34,553 nt of DNA from a virus, in the IMG/VR virus record IMGVR_UViG_3300035703_000265, positions 1 to 34,553 of that record. The stretch is one strand, 5' to 3'. The notes under the pieces were generated by a model, which worked only from the letters and a program-made list of their open reading frames with translations, searched no databases and was not told the DNA's origin. Within the stretch, counting starts at the first letter, position 1. Each line of letters starts with the position of its first letter. Below are positions 11,954 to 20,046 of this stretch, in pieces. The position numbers and the translations under genes are program-made.

Positions 11954-12212
11954 AAGTTGCTAGACTATTACCATGTCAATTATGTGGTATAGAAGATGGA
12001 ACTGTCGTGGCTGCACATTCCAATCAGCTCAGAGATGGAAAAGGTAGAGGGCTTAAAGCAGATGATTATCGCATTGCATCCCTCTGCTATCGCTGCCATG
12101 CGGAAATCGATCAAGGTAGCAAACTCTCGAAAATCTCAAGGATTGAGATGTGGGAACAGGCTCATAGAGCCACAATTGGTGAACTCTTTGCAAAAGGTTT
12201 TATTGAAGTAAA

Positions 12213-12219
<7 letters not shown>
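11929..12219 (+). CDS. YbcO-like (DUF1364) HNH-type nuclease
   Basis: Ninety-six residues. LPCQLCG (14-20), VVAAHSNQLRDGKGRGLKADD (26-46) and LCYRCHAEIDQG (52-63) give the two zinc knuckles and the A-H-S and C-H-x-E-I-D active-site blocks of the DUF1364/YbcO family, lambdoid HNH-like DNases that often accompany or replace the RusA resolvase. It probably nicks branched or single-stranded DNA during replication or recombination. Its stop codon TAG (12217-12219) lies inside the acceptor stem of the tRNA that follows. Confidence 0.8.
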
Positions 12220-12288
<69 letters not shown>

Positions 12289-12642
12289 CTACAGCTCAAG
12301 AGGATCAAAGCCTAGCTCTTTGCCTACCATGTGGCAGCGAGTTCTAAACTCTTTGCCATGCTGCGCCCACTTATTGCCTATTCGTCTGTAGAAGCTCATA
12401 TGAATCATCTCATGAGCCATTGTTCTTATGACGGTATCAAGAAAGCCACATCGCGCAGATGAAATAGTAACTATATGCTCCCACTTTTCTCCATCATCAT
12501 AAAGATATGTGCCCATTGTTTCATGGTCTTGATTGACAATAAAGCGCACTTGCTCTGGTAGCGGCAGCTTCCATTTAGAAAAAGGCTCGCAGCAATACAG
12601 CATACTGTAGATGTTTTTCAGTATGGCAGGTGTCAGCTTCAT
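12289..12642 (-). CDS. SprT-like zinc metalloprotease
   Basis: A 117-residue protein with the zinc protease motif HEMIH (residues 77-81) and the third ligand in HGKEF (His95), exactly as in the SprT/SPRTN family. The bacterial and eukaryotic relatives act at DNA-protein crosslinks; phage versions are common but undefined. The usual C-terminal zinc ribbon is absent. It overlaps the upstream phosphoesterase gene by ATGA, and these two are the only leftward genes in the right two thirds of the genome. Confidence 0.85.
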   Translation of the reverse strand: MKLTPAILKNIYSMLYCCEPFSKWKLPLPEQVRFIVNQDHETMGTYLYDDGEKWEHIVTISSARCGFLDTVIRTMAHEMIHMSFYRRIGNKWAQHGKEFRTRCHMVGKELGFDPLEL

Positions 12643-13670
12643 ACTTTCAAAATCTCTCCTCGAAACTCTACTTCATCTTCACCGCAGACTTGTATCATCT
12701 CAGGCATTAGCATTTTACCTCGATCCCATGACAGCATGACAAAGCCTGAGCGCCAATCTTTAGGTGAGTCCTCTGTGTAATCTGCAAACTGCATATTGTT
12801 TGGCTCTGCTAGTGTGCCTGTTTGAACACCCCAAATCGTCTTAGAATAGCCTGTAATGGGCTGACAAGCTAGGACATGAGTGTGTCCTGTAATGATGTTA
12901 GTCTGAGCTGCTACAGCATTGTTATAGCCAGCATATCGGCCACCTTTAAATCGATGCTTGATAACAGTATCATCATTAACCCAGAATGACCAACAGCTTT
13001 CCCAATTAGGAAAATGGTCTTTCAAATGAAACCCATATACACCTTCATAGGCACTAGCTTGAGCTGCTAACATCGTCTCGAATCTCGCATCATGATTCCC
13101 GAGACACCATATCAGTCTGCAGCCTGCAGGCCTAATCTTTTCAATCTCGCCTAAATAAAACTTATTTGCTTCTAACTCTTCTTGAACTGTTGGTTTTTTA
13201 TCCCAACCAATTCTAGGAAATCGACTGATAGAGCCACCATCAAATGAGTCTCCATTATTTACAATGACATTAGGCTTAAAATTTTCAATGAACTTTAAGA
13301 GTGCTTTGTAAGCTGTTGTAGTATCTTCAGGCCAAAAATGCGCATCGCTAAAAACAATGATTCTGCCTTTTTCTAATTCTATTCCCCTTCTTACCGATAC
13401 AGGCGCTTCTTCTATCTTTGCTTTATTTGCTTCTTGCCTTGCTAATCTTTCTTGTTTTTGTTTTTCATTATGAGCAGCTCTAAGATTAACTGTGGTGTCT
13501 AGAGTTACATTCTTTTTGATCTCTACACTTCTGCGCCTATTTTGAACTGCTCTAAGGCTCATGCCTGTAGCTTTAGCCATTAAAGTAGGACTAGGATTAT
13601 CTTTCCATTTGGCTATAAATTCTTCATCTGTTAGATAATACCCATAACCATTTCGATTTACTATGCCCAT
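12639..13670 (-). CDS. Calcineurin-like metallophosphoesterase with N-terminal HTH
   Basis: A 343-residue two-domain protein. Residues 13-50 (LTDEEFIAKWKDNPSPTLMAKATGMSLRAVQNRRRSVE) form a helix-turn-helix of the type used to bind DNA (described by key parts LMAKATGMS and RAVQNRRR), followed by a charged linker. The catalytic part has all metal-site motifs: SDAHFWP (Asp109, His111), NNGDSFD (Asp141), LGNHD (191-194) and TGHTHV (261-266). It may cleave DNA, nucleotides or a regulatory phosphodiester. Divergent from the late regulator, with promoters in 13671-13753. Confidence 0.85.
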   Translation of the reverse strand: MGIVNRNGYGYYLTDEEFIAKWKDNPSPTLMAKATGMSLRAVQNRRRSVEIKKNVTLDTTVNLRAAHNEKQKQERLARQEANKAKIEEAPVSVRRGIELEKGRIIVFSDAHFWPEDTTTAYKALLKFIENFKPNVIVNNGDSFDGGSISRFPRIGWDKKPTVQEELEANKFYLGEIEKIRPAGCRLIWCLGNHDARFETMLAAQASAYEGVYGFHLKDHFPNWESCWSFWVNDDTVIKHRFKGGRYAGYNNAVAAQTNIITGHTHVLACQPITGYSKTIWGVQTGTLAEPNNMQFADYTEDSPKDWRSGFVMLSWDRGKMLMPEMIQVCGEDEVEFRGEILKV

Positions 13671-13753
13671 GATCTCTACAAGTAGTTAAGATATTGAAAT
13701 AATACAGAAAATTTGATTACAATTATACAGTCAATATATTAGGGAATCCCTTA
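13671..13753. promoter_or_regulatory. Divergent promoter region before the Q-like gene
   Basis: A+T-rich 83-base gap between divergent genes. Rightward: TTGATT (13714-13719), 16 bases, TATATT (13736-13741), then AGGGA, which is both the likely ribosome-binding site and half of the palindrome AGGGA-A-TCCCT (13741-13751) just before the GTG start. Leftward: TTGACT (13735-13730) is present but no well-spaced -10. CTAC-AA-GTAG lies near the leftward start. Confidence 0.5.
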
Positions 13754-14212
13754 GTGGCAAAAGATAGCTTAGACTCAAGACTTCAAAATTGGGCATGGTG
13801 GCTTTCATATGGCATTGTCATACCGCAGCCAGACAGCACTTGTAGATCTTTCGAGAAAAACTACATACCTGAGCTAGGCAATCTTTATGCGCCTGAAGAG
13901 CCACATTATGAGCCTGACCACAAAGACGGTGAACTTGTAGAAGATTGTGTAAAGACTTTGCCTTTAGAGCTGCGCAAAATACTAAAAGCTCGCTATGTGA
14001 GCCACCCATACGCCAGCCAAAACCAGCTAGCCCATCATTTACGAATATCTGCCAAAAGACTAGAAACAGATCTACAAAATGCTAAAAAACGACTACAAGA
14101 TCAGCTCGATAAGAGAGTCAAAAGTAATCACTATGAGAATCTGCTCAAGGTGCAACCAACAGAAAACGACTCAGAATGGTATCTTTCAGATATACAACAA
14201 TGGCCTAAATGA
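13754..14212 (+). CDS. Q/antitermination-like late regulator
   Basis: 152 residues, GTG start with AGGGA 8 bases upstream. Begins DSRLQNWAWWLSYG and contains the sigma-region-4-like module LPLELRKILKARYVSHPYASQNQLAHHLRISAKRLETDLQNAKKRL (key parts LRKILKARY, LAHHLRIS, ETDLQNAKKRL, residues about 83-125), as in the Q-type late antiterminators of lambdoid and related phages. It stands exactly where Q would be, before a promoter and the late genes. It probably binds near the promoter at 14231-14258 and lets polymerase pass terminators through the late operon. Confidence 0.7.
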   Translation: MAKDSLDSRLQNWAWWLSYGIVIPQPDSTCRSFEKNYIPELGNLYAPEEPHYEPDHKDGELVEDCVKTLPLELRKILKARYVSHPYASQNQLAHHLRISAKRLETDLQNAKKRLQDQLDKRVKSNHYENLLKVQPTENDSEWYLSDIQQWPK

Positions 14213-14230
14213 AAAATTTGTCTGTTTTTG

Positions 14231-14258
14231 TTGTAGAAGCAAAAAATAGATGTATAAT
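14231..14258 (+). promoter_or_regulatory. Candidate late promoter
   Basis: TTGTAG (14231-14236), 16 bases, perfect TATAAT (14253-14258), directly after the Q-like gene and about 50 bases before the first late gene. The place is that of the lambda late promoter. No clear terminator hairpin follows in the leader. The -35 is weak, as expected for an activated promoter. Confidence 0.55.
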
Positions 14259-14308
14259 TTTCTTGGGAAAATGCACTCAAAATTTGTGGTTTCTACACTA
14301 AGGCTCTT

Positions 14309-14683
14309 ATGAAAGATAAAGGAATGTCAATAATGATTGGTCTTTTAGGTAAAGAGCCTAAGATGGCCGACAAAAAAGAGGGTGGCTTGCTTGAGTCTGA
14401 TATGCAATCATGCCCACTTTCTACAATTGATGCTGACATCAACAAAGGCAATATGAAGAAAGCTGTTTTGACAGCAGAGTATGGTGATCGCAAAGATGGT
14501 GAAGGTAAGTGCAAAGCCTGTGAATACTACGAAACAGGCGAAGAAATGACTAAATGTGGTGTGCCAAATGGCATGGGCCACTGCGCTATTTTTGATTTTG
14601 TCTGCAAAGGTGAACGAGGCTGCATGGCTTGGGAATCTAAAGGCGCAGAAGAGATGGAAGATGAAGAGGAGTATGAAGATTGA
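14309..14683 (+). CDS. Cys-rich protein, HiPIP-like cysteine pattern
   Basis: 124 residues. Six cysteines lie in one 40-residue block, CKACEYYETGEEMTKCG..GMGHCAIFD then CKGERGCMAW (about residues 68-108), ending in a very acidic tail (EEMEDEEEYED). The C-x2-C, then C, then C-x(5-13)-C-x-x-W spacing is reminiscent of high-potential iron-sulfur proteins or rubredoxin-like folds. It might hold an Fe-S cluster or zinc. I recall such proteins near terminase genes of aquatic phages. First gene of the late operon, with AAGG before the ATG; other in-frame ATGs (14324, 14333) are possible. Confidence 0.6.
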   Translation: MKDKGMSIMIGLLGKEPKMADKKEGGLLESDMQSCPLSTIDADINKGNMKKAVLTAEYGDRKDGEGKCKACEYYETGEEMTKCGVPNGMGHCAIFDFVCKGERGCMAWESKGAEEMEDEEEYED

Positions 14684-14832
14684 AACAAGGTCTATACGCC
14701 AATATCCATGCTAAACGAAAGCGCATCGCTGAAGGTTCAGGCGAAAAGATGAGAAAAGCGGGCGCCAAGGGCGCGCCTACAGCAAAAGACTTCAAAGCAG
14801 CAGCAAAAACAGCAAAGCCAAAGAAAAAGTGA
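14680..14832 (+). CDS. Small Lys-rich phage protein (TTG start)
   Basis: Fifty residues from a TTG that overlaps the previous stop, with GAGGAG 8-9 bases upstream. KQGLYANIHAKRKRIAEGSGEKMRK and PTAKDFKAAAKTAK form a pattern that is widespread in phages just before terminase or head genes. Highly basic, so it may bind DNA or RNA or be packaged. Function unknown. Overlaps the GT7 start by 4 bases (GTGA). Confidence 0.65.
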   Translation: MKQGLYANIHAKRKRIAEGSGEKMRKAGAKGAPTAKDFKAAAKTAKPKKK

Positions 14833-15566
14833 GATTAGGGATCATCATCCCATACAGAAATAGAGAAGAGCATCTGACAAAGATGTTACCTCATACTGTT
14901 AGCTTTTTTCGCAGAAACACCAATATAGAGCCATTATTCTGCATTGCAGAGCAAGCAGATAATTTGCCATTCAATAAGGGCGCGATACTTAATCATGCTT
15001 ATACAGCAATTGCTGGCATGGTCGATTATGTCTGTTTCAATGATGTAGATTACCTGCCAATGTGGGCAGATTACTCAGAGCCAAGTTTGCCTAGTCGCAT
15101 AGTCTGGCATGGTCTAGATAAGCGGCCTGTAGGTCATGGCACAGATCGAGTAGTTTTAGCTCAAAAATATGGCTTAGCAGCAGTTGCGCTAATGAAAAAG
15201 TGGCACTTTGAAGCCTGTAATGGCTACTCTAATAAATATTGGGGCTGGGGCTACGAAGATACAGACTTAGCCAAACGATTAGAGTCTGTAGGCCTAGCGA
15301 TTGGATATAGAGATGGCACATTCATTGCTCTAGATCATGACAGCAATGGATACACACCTAGCGGTGAATCAGAGTCTTGTAAGCGAAATGAACTCTTATA
15401 TAAGACTAGAATTTACCCTGATATGCTAGATGGGCTAAATAATCTAAATGCGACTGTTGTTTCCATACAACAGCATATCGCGAAAGGCATGGCAGATGTA
15501 GAAGAAGCACCACTTATTTGGTGCAAATATGACTTAAAGGATCTTTATGAAGATGTCAAAAGCTGA
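14829..15566 (+). CDS. Glycosyltransferase family 7-like (galactosyltransferase type)
   Basis: A 245-residue enzyme from GTG 14829. IIPYRNREEHL (6-16), FNDVDYLPM with the metal-binding D-V-D (70-78) and YWGWGYEDTDLAKRL (137-151) are the diagnostic motifs of beta-1,4-galactosyltransferases (GT7), where W-G-W-G-x-E-D-x-D forms the acceptor and donor site. It should transfer galactose or GalNAc from a UDP-sugar in the cytoplasm. No signal peptide. Its place between small late genes and the terminase suggests action on virion components or on a glycan needed late, but this is inference. Confidence 0.82.
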   Translation: MRLGIIIPYRNREEHLTKMLPHTVSFFRRNTNIEPLFCIAEQADNLPFNKGAILNHAYTAIAGMVDYVCFNDVDYLPMWADYSEPSLPSRIVWHGLDKRPVGHGTDRVVLAQKYGLAAVALMKKWHFEACNGYSNKYWGWGYEDTDLAKRLESVGLAIGYRDGTFIALDHDSNGYTPSGESESCKRNELLYKTRIYPDMLDGLNNLNATVVSIQQHIAKGMADVEEAPLIWCKYDLKDLYEDVKS

Positions 15567-15708
15567 AAAAAAGATTGGCAAAGTAATGGGCGAATACAAA
15601 GAGGGCAAACTGCACTCTGGTAAGTCTAAGAAAGTAGTAAAGAATCCTAAACAAGCTATTGCTATCGCCTTGTCAGAAGCTGGTAAATCAGCTCGATTCA
15701 AGAAATGA
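15547..15708 (+). CDS. DUF6496-like small basic protein
   Basis: Fifty-three residues (or 51 from the ATG at 15553), AAGGA 6 bases before ATG 15547. KKIGKVMGEYKEGKLHSGKS and PKQAIAIALSEAGKSARFKK are typical of the DUF6496 family of tiny basic phage proteins encoded near head genes. Probably nucleic-acid binding; role unknown. Overlaps the GT7 gene by 20 bases and the next gene by ATGA. Confidence 0.7.
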   Translation: MKMSKAEKKIGKVMGEYKEGKLHSGKSKKVVKNPKQAIAIALSEAGKSARFKK

Positions 15709-15995
15709 AAGTAAGAGAAGCTGCAGGCATTATTGAGAGAATGGGTGTAGCAGGCTTCAATAAGCCTAAGCGCACACCTAATCATCCTACTAAAAGCCAT
15801 GTAGTTGTCGCGAAAGAGGGCGACAAAGTAAAAACTATTCGATTTGGTCAGCAAGGTGTAAGCGGTAGTCCTGCAAAAGAAGGCGAAAGCAAAGCAGACA
15901 AAGCTCGCAGAAAGTCATTTAAAGCTCGCCATGCAAGCAACATCGCTAAAGGTAAGATGAGTGCTGCATATTGGGCAGATAAAGTTAAGTGGTAA
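15705..15995 (+). CDS. DUF6321-like basic phage protein
   Basis: Ninety-six residues. HVVVAKEGDKVKTIRFGQQG, then KADKARRKSFKARHASNIAKG and SAAYWADKVKW match a conserved phage family (recalled as DUF6321) found in aquatic phages beside terminase genes. Very basic C-terminal half with a possible metal or RNA contact (RHASN). Exact role unknown. Third of three consecutive Lys-rich small proteins. Confidence 0.65.
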   Translation: MKVREAAGIIERMGVAGFNKPKRTPNHPTKSHVVVAKEGDKVKTIRFGQQGVSGSPAKEGESKADKARRKSFKARHASNIAKGKMSAAYWADKVKW

Positions 15996-16169
15996 GTGGC
16001 AGACACTACAGTAGCAATTGTAGAAATAAGTAACTGCCCAACAAGATTCAATTCATTTAATCACAAAGCAGCAGAACTAAAAATTATCTACAAATTCATG
16101 CTAGAAATAGCAGAGAAGATAGAAGCAGACGAGATTTACTTCAAAGCAAAACAACCGACAATGCATTAA
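15996..16169 (+). CDS. Small protein of unknown function (GTG start)
   Basis: Fifty-seven residues from a GTG immediately after the previous TAA. MADTTVAIVEISNCPTRFNS then a helix (AELKIIYKFMLEIAEKIEAD). No family recognised. Weak ribosome-binding site; TAAGTG junction suggests re-initiation. It closes the first late gene cluster before the promoter-like sequence at 16171. Confidence 0.5.
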   Translation: MADTTVAIVEISNCPTRFNSFNHKAAELKIIYKFMLEIAEKIEADEIYFKAKQPTMH

Positions 16170-16170
16170 C

Positions 16171-16188
16171 TGTTGTAGAATAACAACA
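16171..16188 (+). promoter_or_regulatory. Inverted repeat with -10-like TAGAAT before terminase
   Basis: TGTTGT (16171-16176) and ACAACA (16183-16188) form an inverted repeat round AGAATA; TAGAAT (16176-16181) is a possible -10 with a poor -35 (CCGACA, 16155-16160, 15 bases away). The same TTGTAGAAT core stands in the divergent region at 6160. It may be a promoter with operator for the terminase cluster. Confidence 0.35.
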
Positions 16189-16211
16189 ACCATCAACCCT
16201 AGAGGAATGGA

Positions 16212-16517
16212 ATGGAAAACTCTACAGAAAACAATAATCTACAAGTTGAGCCAACTAATAAAGGTGGCGCACCTATTGGCAATCAAAATGGTAGAAAAGG
16301 CAAACTCTTCTACGATGCTTTAAAGATAGCTCTAGTGCAAGAAGATCGCAAGAAGCTGCGCACTATTACAGATAAGTTAGTTAAGTCAGCAGAAGCTGGC
16401 GAGCCATGGGCAATCAAAGAAGTAATGGATAGAATCGATGGTAAGCCTGTAAACACTACAGAGCTGAGTGGTGCAGACAATACACCATTAAAGTTGGTGG
16501 TCGCTTGGGAGAAGTAG
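16212..16517 (+). CDS. Terminase small subunit-like protein
   Basis: 101 residues with AGAGGAA upstream. GGAPIGNQNGRKGKLFYDAL near residues 18-37 and a helix-rich part ending AIKEVMDRIDGKPVNTTEL are typical of small terminase-like proteins that precede the large subunit in many phages; the GNxNG-K basic turn may contact DNA. It should recognise the packaging site and stimulate the large subunit. Its 3' end overlaps the large subunit start by 13 bases. Confidence 0.75.
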   Translation: MENSTENNNLQVEPTNKGGAPIGNQNGRKGKLFYDALKIALVQEDRKKLRTITDKLVKSAEAGEPWAIKEVMDRIDGKPVNTTELSGADNTPLKLVVAWEK

Positions 16518-17788
16518 AGTTACTAGAGGATGAACAAAAGATTGTCATCCCTTACAAGCCTAGAAGTCCTCAGAAACAAATTCATGAGGCTATAGAGAAT
16601 CATCGCTTTGTAGTCGCAGTTGCTCATCGAAGAATGGGTAAGACTGTAGCTGCGCTGAATGAGCTGATAAAAGAGTCGATGCTGAACGAGAGACCAAATC
16701 CTCGTTATGCGTATATAGCACCGACATATAGCCAAGCCAAGCGAGTGGCATGGGATTACTTGACACACTTTGTAAGACCATTGGGCGCGACAGCAAATAT
16801 TGCAGAGCTGCGAGTAGACTTCTACGGCAGACGAATACAGCTTTATGGTTCTGACAATCCAGACTCTCTGCGCGGCCAATACTTTGATATGGTGGTATTA
16901 GACGAGATAGGCGATCAGAATCCAAAGATCTGGAATGAAATCATAAGGCCTGCTTTAGCAGACAGAAAAGGCAAGTGCTTATTTATTGGCACACCTAAAG
17001 GCAATAACCATTTTAAAGAGCTGTTCGACAGAGCTAGTCAAGAAGAAGGATGGGCAGCTTTACAGTTCAAAGCGAGTGAAACACATCTTTTAGACGAAGC
17101 AGAGTTATGGGCTGCTCGAAAAGAGATGGGCGATGATAAATACAACCAAGAGTTTGAGTGTTCATTCAATGCCGCAGTTGAAGGCAGCTACTATGGCAAG
17201 ATACTGAATGACATCGAAGAAAAAAGCAGAATGTGCCCAATAGATCGCGATGATCTATGTAGAACTTATGTCGCATGGGACTTAGGCATGGGAGACTCTA
17301 CTGCCTTGTGGGTAGCGCAAGTAACAGGCCAAGAAGTAAGACTTCTCGACTATGTAGAGAATCATGGTCAAGGCTTAGATTGGTATGCCAATTGGCTGAA
17401 AGAAAACAAATGGCATCAAGCAGAGCAGCTATTACCACATGATGTCGAAGTAAGAGAACTGGGCACAGGTAAAAGCAGACTAGAAGTGTTGAGAGAATCA
17501 GGGCTAGATGTCAGGGTTCTGCCAAGACTTTCTGTAGACGATGGCATACAAGCAGTTCGCAGATTATTGCCAAGATGCTGGTTCAATATGCCACAAGTAA
17601 AGCAAGGTCTTGACTGTCTAAGAAACTATAGACGAGAATATGACGAAAAGAGATCTGTCTTTTTCGACAAGCCTTTGCATGATTGGGCATCTCATGGCAG
17701 CGACAGCTTTAGGTATTTGGCAATAGGTATGGAACAGAATACTACTTGGGATAAGCCAATAACAGTAAAAACTTCATGGATCGTATAA
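16505..17788 (+). CDS. Terminase large subunit
   Basis: A 427-residue packaging motor. The ATPase part has Walker A HRRMGKT (41-47) and Walker B MVVLDE (129-134) with the catalytic Glu134, then IGTPKGNNHF as coupling motif. The RNase H-like nuclease part begins AWDLGMGDSTALW (first acidic residue) and ends with HDWASHGSDSFRY (last Asp pair). The start is a TTG inside the small subunit gene because the next in-frame ATG lies far inside. It translocates DNA into proheads and cuts concatemers. The mechanism (headful or cohesive end) is not evident, but circular permutation would fit headful. Confidence 0.95.
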   Translation: MGEVELLEDEQKIVIPYKPRSPQKQIHEAIENHRFVVAVAHRRMGKTVAALNELIKESMLNERPNPRYAYIAPTYSQAKRVAWDYLTHFVRPLGATANIAELRVDFYGRRIQLYGSDNPDSLRGQYFDMVVLDEIGDQNPKIWNEIIRPALADRKGKCLFIGTPKGNNHFKELFDRASQEEGWAALQFKASETHLLDEAELWAARKEMGDDKYNQEFECSFNAAVEGSYYGKILNDIEEKSRMCPIDRDDLCRTYVAWDLGMGDSTALWVAQVTGQEVRLLDYVENHGQGLDWYANWLKENKWHQAEQLLPHDVEVRELGTGKSRLEVLRESGLDVRVLPRLSVDDGIQAVRRLLPRCWFNMPQVKQGLDCLRNYRREYDEKRSVFFDKPLHDWASHGSDSFRYLAIGMEQNTTWDKPITVKTSWIV

Positions 17789-19801
17789 ATGGATGAACAG
17801 AAACTAAAAGTCATTGTCGAAGCAGAGATAGAAGATTCTATTGGCTATGTAGAGACAGAGACAGTCGAGCAGCGCACAAAAGCAATTAACTACTACAATC
17901 GCTATGAGTATGGCAATGAAGTAGAAGGTCGCAGCAAGATTGTTACAGGCGAAGTAGCAGAAGTAGTTGATGGTGCTTTGCCACAGCTCATGCGCATCTT
18001 TGCTGGCTCAGACGAGCTAGGTCGCTTTGAGCCTAGAATGCCTGGCGATGAAGAACTCGCGAAGCAAGCTACAGAGCTAACAAACTATGTATTTTTTAAT
18101 GACAATGATGGTGTCATTATTCTGCATGATTGGTTCAAGGATGCACTTCTACAAAAGAATGGCATCGTCAAGTATTGGTGGGAAGAAGCAGAAGAGCCAA
18201 CAAAAGAAGAATATAAAGCCTTAAATGCAGAAGAGCTGACACTTTTGTTTGCTGATGGCGAGATGGAACTTGTCAGTCAAGAAACAGAAGAAGTAGGTGT
18301 AGATCCTATGGATATGCCTATTCTTTCTTACAATGTAGTCATTCGCAAGAAAAAAGAAGTAGGCAAAGTTGTAGTGCAGAATGTGCCGCCTGAAGAGTTC
18401 TTAATCGCAAAGCGCGATAAGAAGATCAAAGATGCTCGATTTGTAGCACATCGCACTACAAAGACTCGATCAGATCTAATCGCTATGGGCTACTCACAAT
18501 CTGTTGTAGACAAGTTGCCCGCTTACAATGATCTGACATATACACCTGAGAGAGTTGCTCGCTTTAGTCAAGGCGAGATGCCAGACGAGACACAGACTCT
18601 CGACTTCTCAATGCAAGATGTAGAAGTGTTCGAGTGCTACATTCGCACAGACTTTGATGGCGATGGTATTGCAGAGCTGCGCAAAGTAACTTATGCAGGC
18701 GATCAGATTCTTGATAACGAAGAAGCAGATCACATACCTTTTGCTAGTGTTTGCCCGATTCCAATGCCACACAAATTCTTTGGCCAGAGTCTCGCAGATC
18801 GAGCAATGGATATTCAGCTCATAAAATCGACAATCACTAGGCAGATTCTTGACAATCTGTATCTGACCAATATGCCTAGAGTTACAGCTCTAGATGGGCA
18901 AGTGAACTTGGATGACTTGCTAACATCTGCGCCAGGTGGTGTAGTTCGAGTCAAGTCGCAAGGCGCAGTTCAGCCAATGGTAGTGCCAGCAACAGCAGCT
19001 CAGTCTTTCCCAATGCTTGATTATATGGATCAAGTGCTGCAGAAGAGATCAGGTGTAACACAGGCAAGTCAGGGCATTGATCCTAACATTCTACAAAACA
19101 CGACAGCTACAGCTATCGCTGCAATGCAACAGGCTGGCTCTGGTAGAATTGAGATGATTGCCCGCATCTTTGCAGACACAGGTGTAAAAGACTTGTTCTC
19201 AGGCATCTTTCATCTCTTGCTCAAGTATCAAGATAAGCCTAGGGTTATTCGACTCAGAGGTAAATATGTCTCGATTGATCCAAGAGAATGGAAGAATAAC
19301 TACGATGTAACAGTCAATGTAGGTCTTGGCACAGGCAGCCAAGATCAGAAGATGGCAATGGCAGCTATGGTTATGCAGAAACAAGAGCAGATTCTTGGAT
19401 CGCAAGGCTTTGCAAACCCATTAGTATCAATTGGTCAATATCGCAACACACTAGGCAAGTTCATTGAAGCTGCAGGCTATAAAGACTCGATGGAGTTCTT
19501 TAAAGAGATCCCGCCTGAGCTAGATCAAGCTCTATCGCAGCCACAACCACCGCAAGCAATGCTTAATCCAGCAATGGATGCGCTAATGGCACAAACACAG
19601 GCGCAGATTGAAGTAGATCGCGCTAAAGCTCTAAATGACATTGAGATTGCTAAAGCTAAAGCTCAAGCTCAAATTCAGCTCGAAAGAGAGAAAGCTGCAG
19701 CAAATTTAGAACTCAAGACAGCAGAGTTTCAAGCAGAAGCTCAGTTGAAAGCTGCTCAAGTAGGCGCTAAACTTACAGGAGATGTGAGAATCCCTGGATG
19801 A
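17789..19801 (+). CDS. Portal protein (P22/podovirus type)
   Basis: A 670-residue portal. Typical early blocks are GRSKIVTGEVAEVVDGALPQLMRIF (described by TGEVAEVVDG and LPQLMRIF), NYVFFNDNDG and LHDWFKDALLQKNGIVKYWW; the middle has CPIPMPHKFFGQSLADRAMDIQ. The C-terminal 110 residues form a long Ala/Gln/Lys coiled region (IEVDRAKALNDIEIAKAKAQ...) that may be the barrel reaching into the capsid, as in P22 gp1. As the dodecameric DNA gate it contacts the terminase and the adaptor. Its start follows the terminase stop directly. Confidence 0.9.
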   Translation: MDEQKLKVIVEAEIEDSIGYVETETVEQRTKAINYYNRYEYGNEVEGRSKIVTGEVAEVVDGALPQLMRIFAGSDELGRFEPRMPGDEELAKQATELTNYVFFNDNDGVIILHDWFKDALLQKNGIVKYWWEEAEEPTKEEYKALNAEELTLLFADGEMELVSQETEEVGVDPMDMPILSYNVVIRKKKEVGKVVVQNVPPEEFLIAKRDKKIKDARFVAHRTTKTRSDLIAMGYSQSVVDKLPAYNDLTYTPERVARFSQGEMPDETQTLDFSMQDVEVFECYIRTDFDGDGIAELRKVTYAGDQILDNEEADHIPFASVCPIPMPHKFFGQSLADRAMDIQLIKSTITRQILDNLYLTNMPRVTALDGQVNLDDLLTSAPGGVVRVKSQGAVQPMVVPATAAQSFPMLDYMDQVLQKRSGVTQASQGIDPNILQNTTATAIAAMQQAGSGRIEMIARIFADTGVKDLFSGIFHLLLKYQDKPRVIRLRGKYVSIDPREWKNNYDVTVNVGLGTGSQDQKMAMAAMVMQKQEQILGSQGFANPLVSIGQYRNTLGKFIEAAGYKDSMEFFKEIPPELDQALSQPQPPQAMLNPAMDALMAQTQAQIEVDRAKALNDIEIAKAKAQAQIQLEREKAAANLELKTAEFQAEAQLKAAQVGAKLTGDVRIPG

Positions 19802-20028
19802 ACAAAGAAGAAAGAGCTAAAAATTTACTAATAGATGAGTTTTTCCAAGAGCTGCTAAAAGCTCAGAAAGATTCATTTAAGTCATATATCTTCAGCTCTG
19901 CAGAGCATGATGTAGAAGGCAGAGAACGAGCTTTAGTTAAGCTAAAAGCTCTAGAAGAGTTCGAAGCATCGATTCAATCAATCGCTAATAATGGCGAAAT
20001 TGAAAAGAAGCGAATAAAGGTTTTTTAA
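19798..20028 (+). CDS. Small helical protein between portal and scaffold
   Basis: Seventy-six residues, ATGA overlap with the portal. Almost all helical and charged, EERAKNLLIDEFFQELLKAQ then EGRERALVKLKALEEFEASI. Similar short proteins occur between portal and scaffold genes of podovirus-like phages; probably a head-assembly helper. No enzymatic motif. Confidence 0.65.
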   Translation: MNKEERAKNLLIDEFFQELLKAQKDSFKSYIFSSAEHDVEGRERALVKLKALEEFEASIQSIANNGEIEKKRIKVF

Positions 20029-20046
20029 CAACCATAGAGGTCTAAA

